64,000 bases of DNA from Deltaproteobacteria bacterium HGW-Deltaproteobacteria-2 (GTDB lineage: Bacteria > Desulfobacterota > Syntrophia > Syntrophales > Smithellaceae). This document shows positions 1 to 7,961 of the stretch, piece after piece. The notes below the pieces were generated by a model that was given only the letters and a program-made list of their open reading frames with translations, had not been told where the DNA came from and ran no database searches. A program made the translations under genes and the position numbers. The number at the start of each line of letters is the position of its first letter. Position 1 is the stretch's first letter. The stretch is taken from positions 505,340-569,339 of the forward strand of contig PHBC01000003.1 in the NCBI GenBank assembly GCA_002840505.1, in the 5' to 3' direction.

Positions 1-435
1 GACAAGACACCAGCGGATGCTGATATGACAAACATTTCTTATGCCGCAACGGCGGCCTACGCCCTGCCTAATCTTTCCATTGCTCCGGCATTCTCCTGGA
101 CTAAAACACGTAATCATGCAACGAATGTCTGGACAGACACCTTTGTCTATAATCTCGACTTTCGCTCACGCTTTTTCCACGACAGAATCTCCTTTGACGC
201 CGGCGGCACTTATACGGCATCAACAGCGGATAACAATTCTGTGGACAGTGGAACTTGGAACGCGCGGGCAGCCGTATCTTACCGGCTCAATGATCACCTG
301 AAAACATTTGTCAAACCTGCGGTGGGATTGCGTTTGAGCTATCTGAAAACGGACGATAAAATAAATGCGGGAATGGATAAAGACGAATTTAGTTTGTTTG
401 TTGTTCTGGAAGCAGCAATGCCCATTATATTTTAA
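1..435 (+). CDS. outer-membrane beta-barrel protein, C-terminal part (partial)
   Basis: The frame is open from base 1, so the start lies outside the window; 144 residues are visible. They alternate hydrophobic and polar residues in strands typical of a transmembrane barrel, and the chain ends in a terminal phenylalanine (PIIF), the usual outer-membrane insertion signal. No specific family is recognised. It is followed after 14 bases by a secreted protein with its own ribosome site, so the first three genes probably form one surface operon. The call as an outer-membrane barrel rests on pattern only. Confidence 0.65.
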   Translation, partial: DKTPADADMTNISYAATAAYALPNLSIAPAFSWTKTRNHATNVWTDTFVYNLDFRSRFFHDRISFDAGGTYTASTADNNSVDSGTWNARAAVSYRLNDHLKTFVKPAVGLRLSYLKTDDKINAGMDKDEFSLFVVLEAAMPIIF

Positions 436-449
436 ACGGAGGAATTTTT

Positions 450-1532
450 ATGAAAAAACTTATCTTAGCCCTTCTTGTCTTGATACTGACCGGACTCCTC
501 GCTCCCTCTTTTTCTCAGGCAACCGTTATTGTAATACCTTCTTCCGTTAATGTTGTCCGGGGTCAGAGCAATACAGTTGTATTTACCTATCAATTTTCCG
601 GCTATGTCATAGGAACCGGCACTCTGACTTCAAGCCAGGGCATATTCTTCACTCCTGATACCACTATCGGATATAATAATCTGCCCCTGACAGTAACGAT
701 CAGCGGCACTGTCGGAACGATTTCAGAAACCGTTGTTATTCCCGTGAATATTATGGAGAAGGCGCTGCAAAGGGGTACAGCACAATTCTTTTACCGGCGA
801 GTTTTTACGGGCATGATAGGCACGGATACGGCAACAATCAATCTCACTGTTACGGGAGAAGCAGGAGGAACGCTGGGCATAAGACGCATTTCAGTATATT
901 TCGGAAACGGCAGGGCCGAAACTACCGTAATGAAATATGCAAGCGATTTAAAGGCCTATGCGGATATCAGATACAATGGTTCCGGCCTTTTGAAAGGCTA
1001 TTGGGAAGTTGACGGCCGGCTTCTGTCATACGTCAGCCAACCTCTGCCCGCCGGTCAGCAAATTACTTTGGCCACACCGGACATTCCGGCGCTGCCAACC
1101 TTTGAAACCGGGACGCACACGTTGCGCTTTGTCATAACCAACCCTGAACCAGGCCAGGGGATTCCTTTGCCAGTTCTGGTATATTTCGTAACAACAGATG
1201 AAGCTGCCGTAAAACAAGCCGGATTGACTTTAAAAGCTCCCGCCGAAGCAGCAGAAGTACCTTATGCATCGCTGAAATACGAATGGCAGTTAATCCGCGC
1301 AGAAGTTTACCTGATTCAGTTTTTTGAAGCACTGGAAACAAAACGTGTTTTTTCCGCTTACACAAAAAAAGGTTTCTATCAGCTACCGCAGCTGGTACTT
1401 AAAAAGAATTTTGAACCCGGAAAATCTTACTATTGGCGAATTACGGCCTTTGATAAGGAACGTCGTAAAATAGGCGAAAGCAAAACCGGTAGTTTCCGTT
1501 TTTCGTCGACTGCCGCAAACGCCGGCAAATAA
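450..1532 (+). CDS. secreted protein of unknown function
   Basis: 360 residues with a clear N-terminal signal peptide (MKK followed by a Leu/Ile-rich core, cleavage probably after SFSQA). The start is supported by a GGAGG site about 9 bases upstream. The mature part is Thr/Val/Gly-rich beta-type sequence. The last 100 residues (SYYWRITAFD, then GSFRF) resemble the final strands of a fibronectin-III-like domain. It lies between an outer-membrane barrel end and a fibronectin-III repeat protein, which suggests a cell-surface or periplasmic role. No enzyme motif is seen and the family is not recognised. Confidence 0.7.
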   Translation: MKKLILALLVLILTGLLAPSFSQATVIVIPSSVNVVRGQSNTVVFTYQFSGYVIGTGTLTSSQGIFFTPDTTIGYNNLPLTVTISGTVGTISETVVIPVNIMEKALQRGTAQFFYRRVFTGMIGTDTATINLTVTGEAGGTLGIRRISVYFGNGRAETTVMKYASDLKAYADIRYNGSGLLKGYWEVDGRLLSYVSQPLPAGQQITLATPDIPALPTFETGTHTLRFVITNPEPGQGIPLPVLVYFVTTDEAAVKQAGLTLKAPAEAAEVPYASLKYEWQLIRAEVYLIQFFEALETKRVFSAYTKKGFYQLPQLVLKKNFEPGKSYYWRITAFDKERRKIGESKTGSFRFSSTAANAGK

Positions 1533-1568
1533 CGAGATAAAAACATAAATCAAGAGGAGTAACAAAGA

Positions 1569-3530
1569 ATGAAAAATAAAAACTATATCATTATTTTAAT
1601 CATGGCCGTTATAGTGACTGTCTGGTCAGTTAGTCAAATGACACAAATAACATGGGCGGTCGAACCGGCGACTCCTCTTGTGAGCACTTACGGAATCGTA
1701 GACAGCACTTCGACCACAGCCAACCTTAAGGGAACTTACAGACCATATAAACTCCAGATAGACAATGCTTACTTTGAATACGGCACGAGTACAAGCTACG
1801 GATCCCAGATATCGCCGTACAGGGAATGCAAAGTAACCGCTTCGGGCGAAGTCTGTGAAGCCACCGGCCAGATTACCAATCTTACACCGCAGCAGACTTA
1901 CCATGTCCGTCTTGTCGTCAAATACTACGACAATGTGTGGAAAAAATGGTCTTTGGCATACGGCGAAGACAGGACATTCTCCACGCATATTCCCCCCAAA
2001 GCAACGACAAACGAGGCGACGGATGTTACCTCCACCTCGGCAGTGCTCCACGGAACGGCAAATCCCAATGGCAACAGCACCGATGCCTATTTCCGTTACA
2101 TGCCATATTGTGTCATGTGCAATCCTTCCGGAATTGCTGTCGGTCAGAACATCGGTTCAGGCAACAGCCCGGTAACGCTGAACATCAAAGTTACCGGATT
2201 GACACCGGGAACCAGATACATGTATCGTCTGCGCGCATCCAACCAGCAGGGAGGAGAATCATTAGGCGAATATAAAATGTTTTTCACACCATCCAAACCG
2301 ACTGTAAAAACATTTGACGCATCCGACATTAAAACGCATGGGGCAACACTCAGAGGTACAGTCAATCCTTCCGGACTCGACACAATGTACTACTTTGAAT
2401 ATGGAGAAACCGCATCCTACGGAATAAAGAAATCCCAGGTTTACGCCGGAAAAGGCAGCGATGTTGTGTCTGCTTCACTACCATTGACGAATAGCTTCTC
2501 TCCGGGCAAGCTTTATCACTATCGGATTGTGGCAAGCAATACACTGGGCGTAAGCTACGGTGAAGACAAAACCTTTACCACAGAAAAACTCATTGCACCT
2601 ACCGCCACAACCGGAGGCGCAACGGACATAACCCTGAGCACCGCTACGCTTAACGGCGTAGTCAATCCGCATAACGACCAAACTATGTGGCACTTTGAAT
2701 ACCGGAAAGCCGGTGCAGAATGGAAAAAGACGGACAATGTCGGCGTCGCTGTGGCAAACGACTGGAATATCACTGCCAAAATTTTCAGTCTGGACGCAGA
2801 CACCACATATTCTTATAAACTCGTTGCCGTAAATGGCGCCGGAACAACAACAGGTGAGGAAAAAACATTTAAGACAGTGGCGGTTGCCCTTCCTACGGTG
2901 ACTACGGGCGGTGTAAAGAACATAACCAAATCATCCGCGACCCTCATGGGAACAATCAATCCAAATGATACGCCGACATCTTACTGGTTCTGGTACGGAA
3001 TATCACCGCAAAATATGTACCATACACCAGGTCAGGTAGGATTGACGGGAAAGAATGATATACAGGTTTCCGCAGACCTCATCAGCCTGGCTCCCAATAC
3101 AACTTATTATTATCGACTCTCGGCAAACAACGTAAAAGGAGCTGTTCAGGGGGAGAATAAAACATTCAATACAGCAGCAATAACCAAAGCGCCCATCGTT
3201 ATTACAGGCCACTCAAGGAATGTTACGGCTTCGTCAGCCACCATCGGAGGAACGGTTAATCCGAACGGAATGGCTACCTCATATTATTTTGAGTATGGTA
3301 TTTCCCCGGCCTTTGGGGGCAAGGTTCCTTTGACGCCGCAATCGGCGGGCAGCGGGACAAGCGCCGTTAACGTTACAACTCCTCTGGCGGGATTGAATGC
3401 AAACACGACCTATTATTACCGGCTTGTTGCAGTCAACAGCGACGGAACCAGCAATGGGGCAAATATGACTTTCAAGACGGCATCCGGCATGTTAATCAAA
3501 GTACCGACTTCGCCGGCAATACGCAAATAA
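1569..3530 (+). CDS. exported protein with six fibronectin-III-like repeats
   Basis: 653 residues. A signal peptide covers about residues 1-31. Roughly six repeats of about 95-105 residues follow. Each opens with a T.GATDIT.S.A.L.G..NP motif, has a YFEYG strand in the middle, and closes with NTTYYYRL.A.N..G...G...TF.T. This is the bacterial fibronectin-III-like fold used in surface adhesins and carbohydrate-associated proteins. There is no LPXTG, no catalytic domain and no membrane anchor, so it is probably a periplasmic or released binding protein. The ribosome site AGAGGAG precedes the ATG. It is the last gene of the surface cluster and is followed by a terminator. Confidence 0.75.
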   Translation: MKNKNYIIILIMAVIVTVWSVSQMTQITWAVEPATPLVSTYGIVDSTSTTANLKGTYRPYKLQIDNAYFEYGTSTSYGSQISPYRECKVTASGEVCEATGQITNLTPQQTYHVRLVVKYYDNVWKKWSLAYGEDRTFSTHIPPKATTNEATDVTSTSAVLHGTANPNGNSTDAYFRYMPYCVMCNPSGIAVGQNIGSGNSPVTLNIKVTGLTPGTRYMYRLRASNQQGGESLGEYKMFFTPSKPTVKTFDASDIKTHGATLRGTVNPSGLDTMYYFEYGETASYGIKKSQVYAGKGSDVVSASLPLTNSFSPGKLYHYRIVASNTLGVSYGEDKTFTTEKLIAPTATTGGATDITLSTATLNGVVNPHNDQTMWHFEYRKAGAEWKKTDNVGVAVANDWNITAKIFSLDADTTYSYKLVAVNGAGTTTGEEKTFKTVAVALPTVTTGGVKNITKSSATLMGTINPNDTPTSYWFWYGISPQNMYHTPGQVGLTGKNDIQVSADLISLAPNTTYYYRLSANNVKGAVQGENKTFNTAAITKAPIVITGHSRNVTASSATIGGTVNPNGMATSYYFEYGISPAFGGKVPLTPQSAGSGTSAVNVTTPLAGLNANTTYYYRLVAVNSDGTSNGANMTFKTASGMLIKVPTSPAIRK

Positions 3531-3594
3531 TGGGATCCTTTTTTTCGTTTCTTAATTAAGAAACATTGTTCACAAAACAAGACTGCATTTAAAC

Positions 3595-3630
3595 AAAAAG
3601 ACCCCTGAAAAAAATTCAGAGGTCTTTTTT
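3595..3630. terminator. bidirectional intrinsic terminator
   Basis: A GACC-CTGA / TCAG-GGTC hairpin is followed by a T-run on the + strand and preceded by an A-run, so it can serve both convergent neighbours. Confidence 0.8.
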
Positions 3631-3652
3631 TATATACTTTTACTGATTAAGA

Positions 3653-4276
3653 TTACTGCGTAGAAACCGTCATCTCAAATGTCTGAGATAAAAGATTGTT
3701 GGTCGTATTGCAATCAAGAGACTTCGGCTGACTTGATGTTCCAAGAAGACCTTTTGCATCGCGAACAAAAAATTCAAACAGTAGTTTTACTTGTTTTTCG
3801 TTTGGCTTGGGAGCAGCAATGGGTGGTTTGAAACCCCACTGAAGAACTTTATCCCGCGTATATGTTTGTGTAAAGGACATGCACTGATTACTATTTAAAA
3901 CCGGCCCTACTGTCTGCGTGAAAAATTTTGTTTCACCGGAAGCCGGATAACTGAACTGCGGACCATATCCGGTATATACATTAAAATGCGCTTCCAGATT
4001 GTTGCCGGGCTGATTATAATTGCCGGGCCCACTGTTGCATACCTGGCCGGTCATGGTAAATGTCGCAACATTGCCGGATAACGTTTTTGTGACATTGAAA
4101 TTTCTTACAGTTGGGTCTTTGCAAATTTCCAGAGTGGTTACAGGCGGCTGAATTGTCTTCATGTCTTTGACAGTGCTCGGCACTGTTTTTCTGTCTACCG
4201 CAAAAGAGACAGATGAAAAAACAATAAGAAGAATTGCTGTTAGAAGTACAGATAAGACTTTACTTTTTTGTTTCAT
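3653..4276 (-). CDS. secreted protein of unknown function
   Basis: 207 residues from the ATG that reads MKQKSK. This start is chosen because a GGAGGG site sits about 6 bases upstream, while an in-frame ATG four codons earlier overlaps that site. A signal peptide ends near SSVSFA. The mature part is rich in Thr, Asn and Gly with three Cys, and looks like a small beta-rich periplasmic or extracellular protein. No family is recognised. It stands alone, convergent with the fibronectin-III-like gene. Confidence 0.6.
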   Translation of the reverse strand: MKQKSKVLSVLLTAILLIVFSSVSFAVDRKTVPSTVKDMKTIQPPVTTLEICKDPTVRNFNVTKTLSGNVATFTMTGQVCNSGPGNYNQPGNNLEAHFNVYTGYGPQFSYPASGETKFFTQTVGPVLNSNQCMSFTQTYTRDKVLQWGFKPPIAAPKPNEKQVKLLFEFFVRDAKGLLGTSSQPKSLDCNTTNNLLSQTFEMTVSTQ

Positions 4277-4489
4277 TTTACCCTCCATAACTCATTGAGA
4301 TTTTACAAGGAGGCAAACATTCTTTTTAGTAAGATATTGCTTTCTTGTAGGTTAAATACAGTTTGATCTTTGTCTAATGGGAACTTGCTTTTTGCGTAAG
4401 AAGTATAGAAAGGCGGTTTTCGTTTGTCAATTTATATTTTGGATCGAAAAGAAACAGCCGGCTATGTTATAGTTTAGCATATCCGGGTT

Positions 4490-4999
4490 CTAGTTTTGCA
4501 CATATATTAATTTCCCCGTATCAAATCCCAGCGCGGCAGCTTTATCCACCAGGCGTTTCTTTAAATCATCATTTATTTTGGGATTGCGCGCCAGAAGCCA
4601 AAAATACGACTTATCCGGACCGCATATCAAAGCATATGAATAATTATCCTGATCCAAATCAAAGACGACATACGATCCATAAAAAGGACCGAAGAAAGAA
4701 ACTTTCAGAAATCCCTGATCTTTACGGTCAACGAAATAGCCTTTTCCTTCAGCTTCTTTCCATTTATTTTCCTTTTTCGAATAACCTCTATTGACAACCC
4801 TTATTCCGCCGTCGGGTCGCAGGCTATACTCGGCACTTACAGAGGTAAGTCCCCTTTCAAAGGAATGGTCAAGCCGCGCGATTTCGTACCACTTGCCCAG
4901 GTATCGCTCGATGTTAAAATTATCCACCGGCTTTATATTTTCAGGTACACTGACACATGCGGCCAAAAACAGGACCAGGACTATAAATATTTTTTTCAT
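4490..4999 (-). CDS. blc: outer-membrane lipocalin, Blc type
   Basis: 169 residues. The start at MKKIF has an AAAGGA site upstream, and the longer open frame upstream lacks a site. A lipoprotein signal peptide ends in the lipobox LAAC. The lipocalin signature follows: RYLGKWYEIARLDHSFERG near residue 40, then the VVNRGY and YFWLLARNP strands characteristic of bacterial Blc. Blc proteins bind lysophospholipids or fatty acids at the outer membrane during envelope stress. The upstream region is shared with a divergent PPOX-fold gene, with only about 80 bases between the two starts. Confidence 0.9.
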   Translation of the reverse strand: MKKIFIVLVLFLAACVSVPENIKPVDNFNIERYLGKWYEIARLDHSFERGLTSVSAEYSLRPDGGIRVVNRGYSKKENKWKEAEGKGYFVDRKDQGFLKVSFFGPFYGSYVVFDLDQDNYSYALICGPDKSYFWLLARNPKINDDLKKRLVDKAAALGFDTGKLIYVQN

Positions 5000-5080
5000 T
5001 TTTTCTTTGTCCTTTTTCTTTACAATCGTTTGAATCTGCCTTATTTTACCGGAAAATGGTTGGAATTTAAAGGAGGAAAT

Positions 5081-5464
5081 ATGAAGCTTGACGAATATTT
5101 CGAAAACATCAGCGGCGTCGGTGTTCTTTCCACCGCCGATGACCAAGGAAAGGTTAACGCGGCCATTTATGGAAGACCCCATTTTATGGATGAAAATACA
5201 GTTGCCTTTATCGCCTCCGATAGACTTACTCACGCCAATCTGAAAAAAAATCCCTCCGCGATATATCTCTTTAAAGAGGAAAGTTCTTATAAAGGATGCC
5301 GGCTTTATCTGACAAAAACACACGAAGAAAAAGACAGTCCGTTGATTGAAAAAATCCGCCGCAAGAAATATAAAGGACCCGGATACAAAAACAATACGGA
5401 ATCCAAATTCCTTATTTATTTCAAAGTGGACAAAGTATTGCCGCTAATCGGTGATGGTAAATAA
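5081..5464 (+). CDS. pyridoxamine 5'-phosphate oxidase-fold flavin-binding protein
   Basis: 127 residues, starting at an ATG preceded by a strong AAAGGAGG. The sequence follows the split-barrel PPOX/FMN family: an N-terminal helix, the strand GVGVLSTADDQGKVNAAIYG, then a FIASDRLTHANLKKNPSA block, which in relatives contacts flavin. The size fits small pyridoxamine-oxidase-like proteins rather than PdxH. Substrate is unknown. It is transcribed divergently from the lipocalin gene and ends 59 bases before the epimerase gene. Confidence 0.75.
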   Translation: MKLDEYFENISGVGVLSTADDQGKVNAAIYGRPHFMDENTVAFIASDRLTHANLKKNPSAIYLFKEESSYKGCRLYLTKTHEEKDSPLIEKIRRKKYKGPGYKNNTESKFLIYFKVDKVLPLIGDGK

Positions 5465-5523
5465 ACCATCTGCAATTAATACCGTCTTGCATTTAACTCT
5501 TTTTTGACAAAAGGAGACTTATT

Positions 5524-6429
5524 ATGAATATTTTCATGACGGGTGGCACAGGGTTTGTCGGAACATATCTTACCAAAAGGATGATTTCAGAAGGACACAA
5601 AGTTACAATTCTTACACAATCATCAGGCGATGCGACTCTGAAAATGACTGGCCTCATCTATCTGTACGGCAATCCAACAATTAAAGGAAAGTGGCAGGAT
5701 GCGGTTGGAGAACATGATGTAATCATAAATCTGGCGGGAGCGTCCATCTTCAGCCGCTGGACTCCTGAACAAAAAAAGATTCTACGGGAAAGCCGCATCG
5801 AAACAACCCGCAATCTGGTTTCGGCCTTGCCAGACAATGCGAAAAACATAACATTTTTCAGCACTTCAGCTGTGGGCTATTACGGTTTTCATGCAGATGA
5901 AGAATTGACCGAAAACATGCCGGCAGGCGATGATTTTCTGGCAAAACTTGCTTACGACTGGGAGCAGGAGGCTCTCAACGCACAGGCAAAAGGAACACGG
6001 GTTGTCATCACGCGCTTCGGCATTGTATTGGGGAAAAACGGCGGAGCACTCGGTCAAATGATTCCGTTGTTCAAGTTCTTTCTGGGCGGCCCATTGGGTA
6101 GCGGGAAGCAGTGGTTTTCCTGGGTACACATGGAAGATTTAGCTCAGGCATTTAGTTTTTTGCTCAAACACCCTGAAATAAACGGTGCAGTGAATCTTTG
6201 TTCGCCAAAGCCTGTTCGCAATGCTGATTTGGGAAAAGCTATCGGCAAAGTTTTACATCGGCCATCTTTTATGCCCTCGCCCGGTTTTATGATTAAGTTG
6301 ATTCTCGGAGAATTCGGTTCCGTCTTGTTAAAAGGGCAGCGCGTAATTCCCCGCCGTCTGCTCGATGCCGGATTTAAATTTAGATATCCGAATATTGAAG
6401 AAGCATTGAGGGGCATAATTCTGAATTAG
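5524..6429 (+). CDS. TIGR01777-family NAD(P)-dependent epimerase
   Basis: 301 residues. The N-terminal Rossmann motif is MTGGTGFVGTYLTKRMISEG. The family-specific INLAGASIFSRWTPEQKK stretch is near residues 75-92, then STSAVGYYG, then RFGIVLG and WVHMEDL. The C-terminal DUF1731-like segment contains PGFMIKL and the RVIPRRLLDAGF block. This matches the YfcH/SulA-like epimerase family, whose substrate is generally unknown. A ribosome site AAAGGAG precedes the ATG. A terminator follows between this gene and the convergent formate dehydrogenase operon. Confidence 0.85.
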   Translation: MNIFMTGGTGFVGTYLTKRMISEGHKVTILTQSSGDATLKMTGLIYLYGNPTIKGKWQDAVGEHDVIINLAGASIFSRWTPEQKKILRESRIETTRNLVSALPDNAKNITFFSTSAVGYYGFHADEELTENMPAGDDFLAKLAYDWEQEALNAQAKGTRVVITRFGIVLGKNGGALGQMIPLFKFFLGGPLGSGKQWFSWVHMEDLAQAFSFLLKHPEINGAVNLCSPKPVRNADLGKAIGKVLHRPSFMPSPGFMIKLILGEFGSVLLKGQRVIPRRLLDAGFKFRYPNIEEALRGIILN

Positions 6430-6450
6430 GAAAGTACAACTAATAAAAAA

Positions 6451-6482
6451 AGAGGCTTAAAGAATCTTTTCTCCAAGCCTCT
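6451..6482. terminator. bidirectional terminator
   Basis: The AGAGGCTT / AAGCCTCT hairpin is flanked by an A-run and a T-rich end. It sits between the convergent epimerase and fdnI genes. Confidence 0.75.
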
Positions 6483-6510
6483 TAAAATTTATTTTTAATT
6501 TAAACTTATC

Positions 6511-7155
6511 TTACTTTTTTATAATCAGCGTTCCTTCATGCTCCATCTCTTTATACCATTTCGGATGAAGCATCCTTAAAACAGGTTTCTCCATATAGCC
6601 GCTGATCATTGCCGAAACACTACCGGGATTACCGATGGTACCCAGATAAAGGTGAACAAAGAAGAAAGCAAAGATAACCATAAATCCAAATACATGCAGC
6701 GTGTAGACCCAGTCCATAAGATTTGCGCCGAAAGGAAATTTCTCCGGATACCACATGAAAAAACCCGTGCCAATCATCAACAATCCAAATAACGCTACAG
6801 TCAGGAAAAACATCTTCTGACCAGGATTGTATTTGCCCGTCTCGGGTACATGATCCAGGTGCCATAAATATCCGCCCGCTGCTTTTATCCATTCCCAGTC
6901 CTCAGGAAATACAAATATACCAGCTTCTTTCCACCACATCAGTATCGCCAGAACCAGGCCTACAGCAAATACTACGGCAGTAACATCATGAACTGTCTTC
7001 AATCCGCCGACTCCGCCAAATATAACACCTAATACATTAAGCTCTCTGTACATCATACCTAATCCGGTGTAACATAAAAGAAGGCAGGATATGGCCATAA
7101 GCCAGTGTACAAATCTCTCATATAATGAAGTAACTTTAACCAGTTCTTTTTTCAT
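6511..7155 (-). CDS. fdnI: formate dehydrogenase cytochrome b subunit (gamma)
   Basis: 214 residues from MKKELVKV; this start has GGGAGGTG seven bases upstream, inside the end of fdnH. Four membrane segments are visible. Histidines suited to haem b ligation sit in SLYERFVHWLMA and in the later helix with the LHVFGFMVIFAFFFVHLYLG pattern. This is the FdnI/FdoI family that anchors the dehydrogenase and passes electrons to the quinone pool. It is the third gene of fdnGHI, one base after fdnH. It lacks any unusual extension. Confidence 0.88.
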   Translation of the reverse strand: MKKELVKVTSLYERFVHWLMAISCLLLCYTGLGMMYRELNVLGVIFGGVGGLKTVHDVTAVVFAVGLVLAILMWWKEAGIFVFPEDWEWIKAAGGYLWHLDHVPETGKYNPGQKMFFLTVALFGLLMIGTGFFMWYPEKFPFGANLMDWVYTLHVFGFMVIFAFFFVHLYLGTIGNPGSVSAMISGYMEKPVLRMLHPKWYKEMEHEGTLIIKK

Positions 7156-7156
7156 A

Positions 7157-7960
7157 CTATGCACCTCCCTGCTTCTTGTCTTGATCATAATGCTCCGGAT
7201 GAGGTCTATGCGGACCATGTATAAAGTAATGGAGTAACGAACCGCCCACTACACCGCCCGCGGCTAATAGACTCAGGGGCTTGAGCAGGGTTTTCCACAG
7301 CGTGACAGATTGCGGAACTTTCGGATCTTTATGGATTCCCTCGTAAATGTCAGCTTTTTCTTTCAAAACGTACATCATGTGCGTTCCGCCGACAAATTTA
7401 TCACCGTAAATATTGGCATCGCTTCCTAAATACTGAACACGCCCTTCGGCAATTTTCATGGCTTCATCCTTATCAGCCCATTTGAGAGCGCCGGTAGGGC
7501 AAGCCTTGACACAGGCCGGAGGCAATTTATTGGTGATTCTGCTTTCGCACATGTCGCATTTGTAAACCTTTTCCGTCTTTTTGTCGTACTTGGGAACTTC
7601 AAACGGACAAGCCGAAACACATTCTTTGCAACCGATGCATTTTTCTCTGTCCATGCCCACTGTGCCGAATTCTTTATTGTAATGAAGAGCACCGCTGGGG
7701 CAAACCGTCACGCAGGCCGCGTTAGTGCAGTGCATGCAGGCCTCTTTGCGGAACAGCCATCTTACATCGCCTTCCGGAGCAACATAATCCTGAAAATGAA
7801 TAATCATATATGTGTTTGTCTGCAAAGCAGGCGGATTTTGATAAGTGCCGGTATGTTGAGTCTGACCGGCTTTTAGTCCGTTCCACTGCTTGCAGGCCAG
7901 TTGACAGCCACGGCATGCCGTACATTTCGAAGCATCGTATAATTTAATTTTCTCTGACAT
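7157..7960 (-). CDS. fdnH: formate dehydrogenase iron-sulfur subunit (beta)
   Basis: 267 residues with four ferredoxin-type Cys clusters: CTACRGCQLACKQ, CMHCTNAACVTVCP, CIGCKECVSACP and the CDMCESR...CVKACP pair. A C-terminal membrane-anchor helix (LSLLAAGGVVGGSLLHYF) follows, as in FdnH. It carries electrons from the catalytic subunit to the cytochrome b subunit. The ATG lies one base after the fdnG stop, with GGGGGTGA as ribosome site inside the fdnG end, so translation is coupled. Confidence 0.92.
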   Translation of the reverse strand: MSEKIKLYDASKCTACRGCQLACKQWNGLKAGQTQHTGTYQNPPALQTNTYMIIHFQDYVAPEGDVRWLFRKEACMHCTNAACVTVCPSGALHYNKEFGTVGMDREKCIGCKECVSACPFEVPKYDKKTEKVYKCDMCESRITNKLPPACVKACPTGALKWADKDEAMKIAEGRVQYLGSDANIYGDKFVGGTHMMYVLKEKADIYEGIHKDPKVPQSVTLWKTLLKPLSLLAAGGVVGGSLLHYFIHGPHRPHPEHYDQDKKQGGA

Positions 7961-7961
7961 T

